A DNA stretch of 44,418 nucleotides from Treponema sp. (GCA_016288205.1 JAEEYO010000013.1:65700-110117), one strand, 5' to 3'; positions 25,357-33,788 are shown, counted from the stretch's first letter. Program-made: numbers and translations. Notes: generated by a model from the letters alone, not told the origin.

Positions 25357-26018
25357 GCCTCCAAAAAATCATCCTCACACAGCTTACCGGATCTGATTGC
25401 CTCGTCTTTCAGGCAATGGTAAGCGTTGGTTTTTGTCATCATATAATAAGGACCCGCCCGCAAAAAGAGGAGTCCGCCAGTCAGCAGACAGAGAATCAGC
25501 CAGCCCAAAAAGCTCAGGTCCAGCATGAAAAGATCCACCTTGTGTCCGTTCGTCATCACTTTGCTCATGTTCATCGCTTTCCGCACGCCCACATTCGGAT
25601 GCTCGGCAAGGATAAAATAAATCTGGGAGTAAGCATAGCCTTTCACGATTCCGGGCACAACCAAAAGGCAGGTCCAGAGCGTAATCCACAGTCTGCACCA
25701 GAGAAACGCAAGGGTTCCGTCAAGCCATCTCGTGAATCCCTGGACAAACCGGGCAAAGGGCTGCTCCTCCGTCGTGTGTGAGAGCGCGATGAAAAGATAG
25801 GAGTAAGCAATGGCGGTCGCACCCCAGACAAAGGCCCATGCCAGCAGGATGAGGTACTTGAATTTATAAAGCACTCCGCTGTCATCCAGCACGTTACGTC
25901 CCGGGACAATCAGAATGTAAAAAAGGGCAAGCACAACAAGCGATGCAAGCACAGTCGCGGACCTTCGGTTTTTAAGCTGCAACTTCGCTATTTTCTTATA
26001 TCGTTTTCCGTCAAACAA
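25353..26018 (-). CDS. DUF975 family membrane protein
   Basis: The 221-residue integral membrane protein has about five or six helices and the DUF975 signature (YAYSQIYFILAEHPNVGV, RKAMNMSKVMTNGHKVDLF). The family has no assigned function. It starts with TTG at 26018, which is unusual; a strong GGAGG 5 bases upstream (26024-26028) supports it, and no in-frame ATG lies near. It follows trkH by 16 bases and overlaps sppA by 4 bases, so it is part of the same operon. Confidence 0.85.
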   Translation of the reverse strand: MFDGKRYKKIAKLQLKNRRSATVLASLVVLALFYILIVPGRNVLDDSGVLYKFKYLILLAWAFVWGATAIAYSYLFIALSHTTEEQPFARFVQGFTRWLDGTLAFLWCRLWITLWTCLLVVPGIVKGYAYSQIYFILAEHPNVGVRKAMNMSKVMTNGHKVDLFMLDLSFLGWLILCLLTGGLLFLRAGPYYMMTKTNAYHCLKDEAIRSGKLCEDDFLEA

Positions 26019-26034
26019 AAGAACCTCCTTTTCC

Positions 26035-27507
26035 TTATTTTTTCCAGAACGAGGGAGAAAGGAAAATAATCATCGTGAAGAACTCAAGTCGTCCTGCGGC
26101 CATCGCGAAGCAGTACCACCATTTCACCGCAGCGGGGAGCCATCCGTAATTGCACGAGGGACCGAGCTTGCCGAATCCGGGGCCGATGTTTCCAATCATA
26201 CTGAGCGCGCCCGTAAATGATGTGAGCACGTCCATATTGAAGAGACAGCCGAAGAATGTGGTCGAGAAAATCAGCATGAGATAAATGAAGAAAAATGACG
26301 TGACCGTGGAGGCAATTTCCTTGCGGTGAGACTGTCCGTCTATGGTGATTGCGAAAATGCCCCTGGGATGAATGAGTTTCTGGATTTCGTTATGCGCAAT
26401 TTTTCCAAGCACAACCCAGCGTATGACCTTCACGCCTCCACCTGTGGATCCCGCGCTTCCTCCGATGAAAAACAGAATCAGTATGATTGCCTGGCTTGCG
26501 TTCGTCCATTCGGTAAAATCCGCCGTGGCAAATCCTGCCGTGGAGATGACCGTGAGTGACTGGAAGGACGAGTACCTGAGGGATGAGAAAAATCCGCCGT
26601 AACGCGCCGCCTCGAAAATGCCGATCAGAACGCTCGCACCAATCGTTATGGCAAGATATGCCTTGAGCTCGGAATTTCTCCTGATTGTGCCGAAGTCCCC
26701 ACGGAAAGCCGAATAATACAGCGAGAAGTTGATTCCGGCAAGGAACATGAAGCTTGTGATTATCCAGTCGATCGCGGGTGAGTTGTACGCCGCTATGCTC
26801 GCATTTTTGGTGGAGAATCCTCCGGTACCAAGGGTGGAAAGCGCATGGCAGACCGCATCGTAAAAGGACATTCCCGCAATCTTCAAAAGAATTGTCTCAA
26901 GCGCGGTGAGTCCGAAATACATGAACCAAAGGATTTTCGCCGTCGTGGTGATTTTGGACGTGAGCTTGCCCTTCTCCGGTCCCGTAGTCTCAGCACGGAT
27001 TAGCTGGAATCCTCCCACGCCGAGGATTGGAAGAAGAGCTACCGTCAGAGCGACGATTCCCATACCGCCGAGCCAGTGGGTCATGCACCTCCAGATGTTC
27101 ATGGATTTGGTGTACGCAAGTCCCTCGATCTCACTCAGGATTGTGGCTCCGGTTGTCGTAAATCCGGACATGCTCTCGAAAAAAGCGTCGGTGAACTTCG
27201 GGATGGCACCGCTCACAAAATACGGGATGGCACCGAAAAGAGCCGCGGCAACCCAAGCGAGTGCGACTACGACGAAACTTGCCCTTGTGCTCAGACGTGA
27301 TTTCCTGTTACGCCCCGCAAGAAAAAAGACCGCGCCCAAAACTATGGAAGCCGCCATGGGAATGAGGAATGAGGGGAGAACCCCAATCTCTCCGAAAATC
27401 AGGGCCGTAATAATCGGAAGCAAAAATGTGAGTCCGACTATGGCCAGAATCAGGAAAACAATCCTTGCTATTACGAAAGCCATGCTGGCAGTATTATTTC
27501 GTTCCAC
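26035..27507 (-). CDS. trkH: Trk potassium uptake protein TrkH
   Basis: TrkH is the potassium-conducting membrane subunit and works with TrkA on the cytoplasmic side. The 490 residues contain four pore-loop regions: SGFTTTGATILSEI, LSTLGTGGFSTKN, ISTAGFATADF and MIGNIGPGFGK, each with the selectivity-filter Gly. Ten or so membrane helices are evident. It overlaps the end of trkA by 14 bases from a GTG start at 27507; an ATG at 27483 (MAFVIARIVF) is an alternative. The pairing with trkA leaves little doubt. Confidence 0.95.
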   Translation of the reverse strand: MERNNTASMAFVIARIVFLILAIVGLTFLLPIITALIFGEIGVLPSFLIPMAASIVLGAVFFLAGRNRKSRLSTRASFVVVALAWVAAALFGAIPYFVSGAIPKFTDAFFESMSGFTTTGATILSEIEGLAYTKSMNIWRCMTHWLGGMGIVALTVALLPILGVGGFQLIRAETTGPEKGKLTSKITTTAKILWFMYFGLTALETILLKIAGMSFYDAVCHALSTLGTGGFSTKNASIAAYNSPAIDWIITSFMFLAGINFSLYYSAFRGDFGTIRRNSELKAYLAITIGASVLIGIFEAARYGGFFSSLRYSSFQSLTVISTAGFATADFTEWTNASQAIILILFFIGGSAGSTGGGVKVIRWVVLGKIAHNEIQKLIHPRGIFAITIDGQSHRKEIASTVTSFFFIYLMLIFSTTFFGCLFNMDVLTSFTGALSMIGNIGPGFGKLGPSCNYGWLPAAVKWWYCFAMAAGRLEFFTMIIFLSPSFWKK

Positions 27508-28963
27508 TGAAGTACCCCAGAATTTTCTGATCCCCGGTCTTTACGGCCAGAGTAACATGATCTCCGACATTCAGGTAAGTGTCTCCGTTCGTAAGCTCAT
27601 TTTTCGCTGCCCCGGGTTTTTTGATCAGAAGCATCAGGAACTCTCCCGGACGAGCGATGTCCTTGAGTTTCTTTCCGATTACGGAGCTGCCGGAAGGAAT
27701 GTCGCACTCAATAATCTCACACTCACCGTTGGAAACAGTATGCACTTCGGTAACGCTCTTTCCACGCAGGTGGCTCATTATGCTGTCAACCACGGTGTCG
27801 CGGATTGGCACGGGCACGTCAACACCCATCTTTATGGCGATCGGGGAGAACGCGGAATTCGTAATCAGGGCAATGGTGCGTTTCAGTCCCAGAACCTCAA
27901 GATAAGCCGCAACCATCAGATTCAATTCGTGATTGTGGGTCGCGCAGATGCAGAGGTCAAAGTTGCTCAGTCCCTCCTGCTCAATGAAAGACTCGTCGGT
28001 GATGTCCTGCTGGAAGATTCTGACGGAATCCGAGAATTTCTCAATGGCGGCATCGCATCTCTCGCGGTCGGAGTCAACTATGACAAAATCCTGCACGGAC
28101 GCATTTCTTTTCTTTCCAAGAAGACGGCGGAAAAATCCCTCCTTCTTTTTCTGCTGGGCAAGACGCGGCTGCATGAGTCTTTCCGTAACCATCGTTCCAA
28201 CTTTTCCTATTCCGAGCAGAACGATTTTCTTTATGGTGGTCAGCTTAACTCCGCAAAGCTCCTGCACGGCCTGAAGGTCATCCTTGTGTGAAAGCACGCT
28301 GATTGTCTGTCCCGCAAGAATCTGGGTGTCGCCTGTGGGGAAAAACACGTTGCCGCTGTCCTCCTCCACAAGAACCACAATCATGCTGATGTCGGTGACG
28401 TTTCGGATATTTTTTACCGCGCATCCGTCAAGCCGGCTGTCCTTCGCCACGGTGATTTTTGAAAGCTCGTAGTCGGACTCATCATCCTCTCCCAGGGGCA
28501 TAACGTCGGAAACTCCATGCTCCACCGCATTGACAATGGCCTGTGCCGCCTCAACGTCGGGATTAATCATGTAGTCAATTCCGTAAAGTGGTCTGCGAGC
28601 TCCCTCAAAGCGACCAGCAATCTTTTTTTCGGTCTCCTTTGTGCTCACGTAATATGATTCGTTCCGCACTCGGGCAATTTTCAAAACATCGGGGTAGATT
28701 GAGTCAACCAAAGAACAGGTAATCATGTTGATTTCATCGCTTTCGGTTACGGCCACCAAAGCATCCGCGGTCGCAATGCCGACATCCTCAAGGGTCTCCA
28801 AATTGTTGCCCTCGGCATAGCGTATGTCGCAGTCAAGGGTATCCTGGAGGTTGGACACAATCTCAAGGCTGTTGTCTATAATTGAAACTTTATTTCCTTC
28901 GTCAATGAGCCGCTTGGCCAACTGCACTCCAGTGAACCCGGCTCCAATAATTACAATCTTCAT
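27494..28963 (-). CDS. trkA: Trk system potassium uptake regulatory subunit TrkA
   Basis: TrkA is the cytoplasmic nucleotide-binding ring that gates TrkH. The 489-residue protein has two RCK halves. The first begins MKIVIIGAGFTGVQLAKRL, a Rossmann dinucleotide site. The second begins IKKIVLLGIGKVGTMVTERL near residue 230 and is interrupted by a basic insert (QKKKEGFFRRLLGKKR). Each half is followed by a RCK_C domain. Length is close to the usual 450-490. The start at 28963 has no ribosome binding site, and TATAAT ends 7 bases upstream, so the operon transcript may be leaderless. Confidence 0.95.
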   Translation of the reverse strand: MKIVIIGAGFTGVQLAKRLIDEGNKVSIIDNSLEIVSNLQDTLDCDIRYAEGNNLETLEDVGIATADALVAVTESDEINMITCSLVDSIYPDVLKIARVRNESYYVSTKETEKKIAGRFEGARRPLYGIDYMINPDVEAAQAIVNAVEHGVSDVMPLGEDDESDYELSKITVAKDSRLDGCAVKNIRNVTDISMIVVLVEEDSGNVFFPTGDTQILAGQTISVLSHKDDLQAVQELCGVKLTTIKKIVLLGIGKVGTMVTERLMQPRLAQQKKKEGFFRRLLGKKRNASVQDFVIVDSDRERCDAAIEKFSDSVRIFQQDITDESFIEQEGLSNFDLCICATHNHELNLMVAAYLEVLGLKRTIALITNSAFSPIAIKMGVDVPVPIRDTVVDSIMSHLRGKSVTEVHTVSNGECEIIECDIPSGSSVIGKKLKDIARPGEFLMLLIKKPGAAKNELTNGDTYLNVGDHVTLAVKTGDQKILGYFSGTK

Positions 28964-28970
28964 GGAAATA

Positions 28971-28976
28971 ATTATA
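28971..28976 (-). promoter_or_regulatory. -10 hexamer of the trkA operon, predicts a leaderless mRNA
   Basis: A perfect TATAAT on the minus strand lies 7 bases before the trkA ATG. The -35 is weak (TTCCAT at 17 bases). Confidence 0.5.
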
Positions 28977-29003
28977 TCACAATGGAAAAGAAAATGGAAG
29001 TGT

Positions 29004-29034
29004 AAAAAAAAACCGCCACCCGAAAGTGACGGTT
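29004..29034 (-). terminator. Rho-independent terminator of the small secreted protein gene
   Basis: On the minus strand AACCGTCAC, a TTTCGG loop and GTGGCGGTT form a 9-base stem with one mismatch, followed by seven or more T. It lies about 26 bases after the stop of the gene at 29061-29534. Confidence 0.85.
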
Positions 29035-29060
29035 CTCGCGGTTAAACGCACAAGATAAAC

Positions 29061-29534
29061 TTAGCGCTCAATTGCATCAGCGGCAGCATCAACAGCTGCA
29101 CCAACATCAACGTCTCCGTCTACATCAGCTGCTGAGCCAACGTATGTAAGAGGCTGATCCTCATAGGGCTCCGGATCCCAATCGCGAACGATTGTCAATG
29201 TAAGATCCTTGCTCAAAGAAGCACCCTTGGTGATCTTGTAGCTCTTTCCGAACTTGCTGCTCTTCCAAGAAACAGAAATTCCGCTGAGACCAACATTCAC
29301 CTCAAGATCCTGCATGTTGCTATCTTTGAAAGTGTAGTAAACCTTTCCAGTCTTAGCATCAGTAATCTTGATTGACGCACCGTCTTTTGTGTCGCCACCG
29401 ATTGTCCAGTTTGCGTTGTAGTTAGCGTCTGTCCAAGTTCCAGAAAGTGATCCAACGAGATCACCCAGAGAAGCTGCAAATGTGCTTGCAAGACCAATCA
29501 CTGCAACGGCAACCAAAGCTACTAATTTCTTCAT
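29061..29534 (-). CDS. Small secreted protein, apparently strongly expressed
   Basis: The 157-residue product begins with a signal peptide (MKKLVALVAVAVIGLASTFA, cleavage near residue 20). The mature part (about 100 residues) looks like a small beta-sheet domain (SGTWTDANYNANWTIGGD, TGKVYYTFKDSN) with an acidic Ala/Asp-rich tail (GDVDVGAAVDAAADAIER). No family was recognised. It has a near-consensus promoter, an AGGAG ribosome binding site 7 bases from the ATG and a strong terminator, so it is a single-gene unit that is probably abundant. Codons here look more uniform than in neighbours (many GCT, AAG and ATC), which fits high expression. Confidence 0.8.
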   Translation of the reverse strand: MKKLVALVAVAVIGLASTFAASLGDLVGSLSGTWTDANYNANWTIGGDTKDGASIKITDAKTGKVYYTFKDSNMQDLEVNVGLSGISVSWKSSKFGKSYKITKGASLSKDLTLTIVRDWDPEPYEDQPLTYVGSAADVDGDVDVGAAVDAAADAIER

Positions 29535-29566
29535 ATTTTTTCTCCTATGAAAAATTTTATGTTTTT

Positions 29567-29594
29567 ATTATAACACCGATTGATTATTTTTCAA
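29567..29594 (-). promoter_or_regulatory. Strong promoter of the small secreted protein gene
   Basis: On the minus strand TTGAAA, 16 bases and TATAAT are followed by a leader of about 26 bases with AGGAG. Confidence 0.75.
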
Positions 29595-29706
29595 GTGTTT
29601 TTTCAAAAAAAAATCAATTTTACTTAACTTTTTTTGTTAAATACCGATAATAGCACGAATTATAGTACCTCTAAAAAGTCCATTCAGCATGATTTTTCGT
29701 GCCGAC

Positions 29707-30249
29707 CTACATCTTTTCAGTGTTGTATTCCATCAAAGTGGTCACATTCATGGGAGAAAGGGCCTGTTTGTAGTTCAAAAACGGCAGACCGATCACTCCG
29801 AAAACATCCGTAACGGTTCCTCCGCCCTGCTCCACAAGATTTTTTGCCGCACTAAGGGTTCCGCCCGTCGCAATCAGGTCGTCCACGAGCAGGATGTTCT
29901 GTCCCTGCTGGATGTCAGCGCAATGCACCTCAACCTCAGCCTTGCCGTACTCAAGCGAATAGGAGCATGAATATGTCTTTCCTGGGAGCTTTCCCTTTTT
30001 CCTGATGAGAACCAGAGGGATTCCCATACGCTCGGCAAAGGGAGCCGCAAAGATGAATCCGCGTGACTCAATGCCCGCCACAGCGTCAATTTTCTTTCCC
30101 GCATAGATTTCAGCCATACGGTCAATGCTGTACTTGAACGCCTCAGGATGCCGGAGGATTCCCGTAATGTCGTAGAAAAGCACGCCGGGCTTGGGAAAAT
30201 CAGGAATCTTGCCCACAACCCTGTCCAAAATCTCAAAATCTTTGTCCAT
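29707..30249 (-). CDS. apt: Adenine phosphoribosyltransferase Apt
   Basis: Apt salvages adenine to AMP using PRPP (EC 2.4.2.7). The 180 residues match the family. Blocks are FYDITGILRHPEAFKYSID, the VAGIESRGFIFAAPFA segment, RKKGKLPG, and the PRPP-binding loop ILLVDDLIATGGTLSAA. A good ribosome binding site (AAGGTGG) precedes the ATG at 30249. It stands alone, divergent from gpsA, with a 7-base repeat array between them. Confidence 0.96.
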   Translation of the reverse strand: MDKDFEILDRVVGKIPDFPKPGVLFYDITGILRHPEAFKYSIDRMAEIYAGKKIDAVAGIESRGFIFAAPFAERMGIPLVLIRKKGKLPGKTYSCSYSLEYGKAEVEVHCADIQQGQNILLVDDLIATGGTLSAAKNLVEQGGGTVTDVFGVIGLPFLNYKQALSPMNVTTLMEYNTEKM

Positions 30250-30316
30250 ATTTTACCACCTTTCCTCTATTTTATGTCCAAATCTGATAGATGTCAACGA
30301 GAAGAATTGATAACGA

Positions 30317-30362
30317 ACTTTCATCTTTCCACTCTCCACTTTCATCTTTCCACTTTCCCCTC
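30317..30362. repeat. Intergenic array of the 7-base repeat (CTTTCCA/CTTTCAT)
   Basis: Units of CTTTCAT, CTTTCCA and CTCTCCA alternate between the divergent apt and gpsA genes and end just upstream of the gpsA promoter. Confidence 0.75.
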
Positions 30363-30372
30363 GTTCTATCCC

Positions 30373-30401
30373 TTTACAAAACGGACAGTCCATTATATAA
30401 T
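30373..30401 (+). promoter_or_regulatory. gpsA promoter
   Basis: TTTACA, 17 bases and TATAAT give a leader of about 64 bases. The leader has a possible hairpin (GTGCC paired with GGCAC, 30412-30443). A second -10-like motif (GATAATATAGAAGG, 30453-30466) lies just before the start codon. Confidence 0.65.
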
Positions 30402-30471
30402 GGAAAAGTACGTGCCTGAATCAAGACGGAAACGGACGGCACCGGAAAAAATGATAATATAGAAGGTATTT

Positions 30472-31527
30472 ATGGAAGCAAAGACTGTCGGCATAATTGG
30501 AGGAGGAGCTTGGGGAACTGCATTGGGAACTGCCCTTGCCAAGGGAGGCCACACCGTTGAAGTCTGGGCCCTGGAAGATGATGTGGTAGCCTCAATCAAC
30601 AACGAGCACGAGAACAAGAGATACCTTCCGGGATACAAGCTTGCGGAAACCATGACTGCGAGCACGGACATAAAAAAGGTGGCCACGGGAAAGGAATTCA
30701 TCATCATGGCAAGTCCTTCACTCTACCTTGCTTCCACCATCTCACGCTTTGTGGATGTTCCTAACGTTGCGGACGGCTCATCGATCATCGCGTCCCTCAC
30801 CAAGGGATTTGTACCTTCCGATGACGGTATGCCACGCTTCGTCCTTCAGACAATGGAAGACGCTCTCCCAGAATCATACAAAAACGCGACGGTCTATGTC
30901 GCAGGTCCTTCCCACGCCGAGGAAGTTGCGAGCGGAAAAATCACAGGACTGATTGCGGCATCCGAGCATCACAGGAACGCCATCAGGATGAGGGATGTGC
31001 TTCGCGTGCCGGGACTCATGGTCTACGCTTCCTTCGACACGATCGGAGTGCAGGTGTGCGCGGCGGTAAAAAACGTAATCGCCGTGGTTTACGGAATCTT
31101 GGATGCCCTTGCTGAGGACAGCGAGATTTTCGGAGACAACACGGAGAGCCTTCTCATGGCGGCAGGACTCAACGAGATTCAGAAAATCGGATTCGCGATG
31201 GGGGCAACTCACCCGCAGACATTCACATCAATCAGCGGCGTGGGAGATTTGGACGTAACTTGCAAATCAAAGTTCGGACGCAACAGAAGATTCGGACAGG
31301 ACGTAATCAAGACGGACATGCTGAGCCGATTCAAGGATCTCGACGACCTCATAGCAAACGTACAGAAAGTCGGTTATCTTCCCGAGGGCGCCATCGCATG
31401 CAAATACGTGCATCAGGTAGCGGAAATCAAGGGACTGAAACTTCCGATATGCAGCGCGCTCTACAGGGTGCTTAACAAGGAGCTGAGTCCCACGGAATGT
31501 GTCATGGAGCTGATCGCCAATCCATAA
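30472..31527 (+). CDS. gpsA: Glycerol-3-phosphate dehydrogenase [NAD(P)+] GpsA
   Basis: GpsA reduces dihydroxyacetone phosphate to glycerol-3-phosphate (EC 1.1.1.94), the backbone of phospholipids. The 351 residues include the dinucleotide motif VGIIGGGAWGTALGTALA, NKRYLPGYKL, the catalytic region AAVKNVIAVVYGILDAL with its Lys, GVGDLDVTCKSKFGRNRRFG, and EGAIACKYVHQVA. GAAGG lies 5 bases before the ATG. Together with glpK at 18 kb, this gives two routes to glycerol-3-phosphate. ffh follows after 60 bases. Confidence 0.96.
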   Translation: MEAKTVGIIGGGAWGTALGTALAKGGHTVEVWALEDDVVASINNEHENKRYLPGYKLAETMTASTDIKKVATGKEFIIMASPSLYLASTISRFVDVPNVADGSSIIASLTKGFVPSDDGMPRFVLQTMEDALPESYKNATVYVAGPSHAEEVASGKITGLIAASEHHRNAIRMRDVLRVPGLMVYASFDTIGVQVCAAVKNVIAVVYGILDALAEDSEIFGDNTESLLMAAGLNEIQKIGFAMGATHPQTFTSISGVGDLDVTCKSKFGRNRRFGQDVIKTDMLSRFKDLDDLIANVQKVGYLPEGAIACKYVHQVAEIKGLKLPICSALYRVLNKELSPTECVMELIANP

Positions 31528-31553
31528 AAAATCATAAAGCCATCATAAGACAA

Positions 31554-31564
31554 TAATATAGAAG
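31554..31564 (+). promoter_or_regulatory. Possible -10 region upstream of ffh (TAATATAGAAG)
   Basis: This motif recurs upstream of gpsA and, with one change, upstream of flgC and asnA. No clear -35 is seen. It may provide ffh with its own transcript. Confidence 0.35.
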
Positions 31565-31587
31565 AAATTTTTTGAGAGGAAAAAATC

Positions 31588-33003
31588 ATGCTTGAGAAAA
31601 TCACCGGAACTTTCAGCGGAATCATCAAAACTTTGAGCGGAAAGTCAAAGATTACGGAAAAGAACATTGAGGAAACTGTTGAGCAGATAAAAATGGCCCT
31701 TCTTGAGGCCGACGTAAACCTGCGTGTTGTCCGACGCTTCGTCAACAGCACCGTGGAGGAGGCAAAGGGCGAAAAGGTTCTTAAATCCGTGGATCCGGGA
31801 CAGCAGTTCGTAAAAATCATCTACGACAAGATTGCCGCGATGCTCGGAGACAAAAAGACTGACCTCGCGCTTAAGGGACCCGACACACAATCCGTAATTC
31901 TTTTCCTCGGATTACAGGGAGCCGGAAAAACCACAGCCGCACACAAACTTGCAGCCCGTCTCAAAAAGGAAGGAAGAAAACCTCTCTTGGTTGCGTGTGA
32001 CCTCGTGCGACCGGCCGCCATCGAGCAGCTCTCCGTGCTTGGTGAAAAAATCGGTGTGAGCGTATATAAGGAAGAGGGTGCGAAGGATGCCGTGAAGGTT
32101 GCCAAAAACGGTATTGATTTCGCGAAGAAAAACGGAATTGACACAATCATCATAGATACCGCAGGACGCCTCCAGATTGACGAGGACATGATGAAGGAGC
32201 TGGTGGACGTAAAGAAAGCCGTAAATCCTGTGGAGACTATCCTTGTCGCCGACTCCATGACGGGTCAGAACGCGGTGGACATTGCAAAGGCATTCGACGA
32301 GCAGCTTGGACTCACGGGCGTAATCCTCACTAAGTTTGACTCAGACGCGCGTGGTGGTGCCGCACTCTCACTCAAGACCATAACAGGAAAGCCGATTCTC
32401 TTCATCGGTACCGGTGAAAAGACCGATGACTTCGAGCCATTCCATCCCGACCGCATTGCAGGACGCATTTTGGGCATGGGCGACGTTGTTTCTCTGGTTG
32501 AAAAAGCCCAAGAAACCGTGGATGCCGAAGAAGCCCTCAAGATGCAGAAAAAGATGATGCGCAACGAGTTCACCCTGCAGGACATGCTTGAGCAGCTCCA
32601 GTCGGTGAAAAAGATGGGTTCCATGAGCCAGATTCTTGACATGATGCCCGGAATCGCTGGTCAGATTGACGAAAGCCAGATTGACAAGGCGGGACTCAAG
32701 CATCAGGAGGCCATAATCCAGAGCATGACCATGAAAGAGCGCATGAACCACCTGATTATCGGGCCCTCAAGGCGCAAGAGAATCGCAAAGGGAAGCGGAA
32801 CCTCCGTGCAGGAAGTGAACAAGCTCCTGAAACAGTTTGAGAAGACAAAGCTGACGATGAAAAAGCTCACCAGAAACCGTGGCGCACAGGCAAGGATGAT
32901 GCAGCAGCTCATGGGTGGAGCCGGTGGAATGGGCGGCATGGGAGGAATGGATTTAAGCTCGCTTGCCTCCCAGCTTCCAAAAGGATTTAAGGGTAAATTC
33001 TAA
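31588..33003 (+). CDS. ffh: Signal recognition particle protein Ffh
   Basis: Ffh binds 4.5S RNA and signal sequences and delivers nascent chains to FtsY. The 471-residue protein has the NG GTPase domain with the P-loop GLQGAGKTTAAHKLA, DLVRPAAIEQL, IIIDTAGRLQ, TKFDSDARGGAALS, and GTGEKTDDFEPFHPDR. The methionine-rich M domain follows with MPGIAGQID and GSGTSVQEVNKLLKQFE, ending in a Gly-Met tail (GGAGGMGGMGGMD). GAGAGG lies 8 bases before the ATG. It forms a likely unit with gpsA upstream. Confidence 0.97.
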   Translation: MLEKITGTFSGIIKTLSGKSKITEKNIEETVEQIKMALLEADVNLRVVRRFVNSTVEEAKGEKVLKSVDPGQQFVKIIYDKIAAMLGDKKTDLALKGPDTQSVILFLGLQGAGKTTAAHKLAARLKKEGRKPLLVACDLVRPAAIEQLSVLGEKIGVSVYKEEGAKDAVKVAKNGIDFAKKNGIDTIIIDTAGRLQIDEDMMKELVDVKKAVNPVETILVADSMTGQNAVDIAKAFDEQLGLTGVILTKFDSDARGGAALSLKTITGKPILFIGTGEKTDDFEPFHPDRIAGRILGMGDVVSLVEKAQETVDAEEALKMQKKMMRNEFTLQDMLEQLQSVKKMGSMSQILDMMPGIAGQIDESQIDKAGLKHQEAIIQSMTMKERMNHLIIGPSRRKRIAKGSGTSVQEVNKLLKQFEKTKLTMKKLTRNRGAQARMMQQLMGGAGGMGGMGGMDLSSLASQLPKGFKGKF

Positions 33004-33050
33004 TTTCGATTTGATTTCGGCTTAACTTCGATTTCGACGTATGCCCTGAA

Positions 33051-33788
33051 TTACTTCACAATCAAGAGGGATGCTTCTTTTCCATCAGGAGTGTAGCATC
33101 TCTCGGGGTTGGTCTTGTCAGGATATGATTTCACGCCGCAGTAATACGCATACTGATACTGTCCCGGAGGAAGGGCAAGGTCAATCTGATACTGTCCCGG
33201 AGCAACCTCGGTCATCTCGTAAATCCAGCTGTCCCAGTTCGTGAAGCTGCCTCCAAGACGCACCTGCTCCCCGGATTTTCCGTTGTACACAAAGCGAACC
33301 TTGCCGGTCTCCTTTTTCTCCGTCACCTCGGGAACCCTGCGGCTCACATTCAGCTGGGAAAGCACAAGTCCGGCCTCCGCGTTGTATTTTTTCGTGGAGT
33401 TCATGGGATCGGTTGTCCAAAGTCCGTCAACGACAAGCCTGTAGTTCAAGACCTGGACGTTCTTCGGCAATTTGAGTATGTAGAAATAAAGGGAGTCCTC
33501 AATCTCGTAGTTGGAGTCCCTCATGTGCTTGATCTGGAACTGATGGATTGTCCTGTATTTCTCAAAGTCAAAGGCAATTCCCATGTAGCGGGCATCTTTC
33601 TTCTGCGTAAAAATCACGTAGTCGCCCTTCATGTAAGGAGCGGACACCTTGTTGATTGATGAGGCAATATCTGCAAAAACATCGCTTTCCACAACGGGTG
33701 CGCGCTGATAGTCATCGGCATAGGCTGCGGAACAAAATCCGGCGAAAAAAAGGCTGAATGCCATGCTAAAAATACAAATCTTTCTCAT
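33051..33788 (-). CDS. Secreted protein with CBM48-like (isoamylase N-terminal type) domains
   Basis: The 245 residues begin with a signal peptide (cleavage near residues 24-25, SAAYADDYQ). The C-terminal half contains a glycogen-binding type E-set domain: VRFVYNGKSGEQVRLGGSF then TNWDSWIYEMTEV, and LPPGQYQYAYYCG. The N-terminal half has a second, weaker copy (YFYILKLPKNVQVLNYRLVV, DGLWTTDPMN). In enzymes and AMPK this fold binds alpha-glucans; here no catalytic domain is attached, so it may serve as a periplasmic binding or structural module. The gene is divergent from the FlcA-like gene, and a sigma-28-like promoter lies 7 bases before its ATG, so a motility role is conceivable (inference). 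Confidence 0.8.
   Translation of the reverse strand: MRKICIFSMAFSLFFAGFCSAAYADDYQRAPVVESDVFADIASSINKVSAPYMKGDYVIFTQKKDARYMGIAFDFEKYRTIHQFQIKHMRDSNYEIEDSLYFYILKLPKNVQVLNYRLVVDGLWTTDPMNSTKKYNAEAGLVLSQLNVSRRVPEVTEKKETGKVRFVYNGKSGEQVRLGGSFTNWDSWIYEMTEVAPGQYQIDLALPPGQYQYAYYCGVKSYPDKTNPERCYTPDGKEASLLIVK

Noticed and set aside
26906..28291. Long open frame (461 codons) on the plus strand, antisense to trkH and trkA
   Set aside because: It lies wholly opposite two certain genes, has a biased Arg/Ser/Pro composition, no domain and no ribosome binding site. It is a by-product of codon use on the other strand.
29653..29702. Inverted repeat GCACGAA / TTCGTGC with a 36-base loop downstream of apt
   Set aside because: It was considered as the apt terminator, but there is no T-run after the stem and the loop is long. 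It is left unassigned.
30400..30462. Short open frame of 20 codons upstream of gpsA, considered as a leader peptide
   Set aside because: Its ATG overlaps the -10 hexamer and would lie upstream of the transcription start.
33004..33050. TTCGATTT direct repeats between ffh and the CBM48-like gene, considered as a terminator or protein site
   Set aside because: The repeats are short and irregular and form no stable stem with a T-run.
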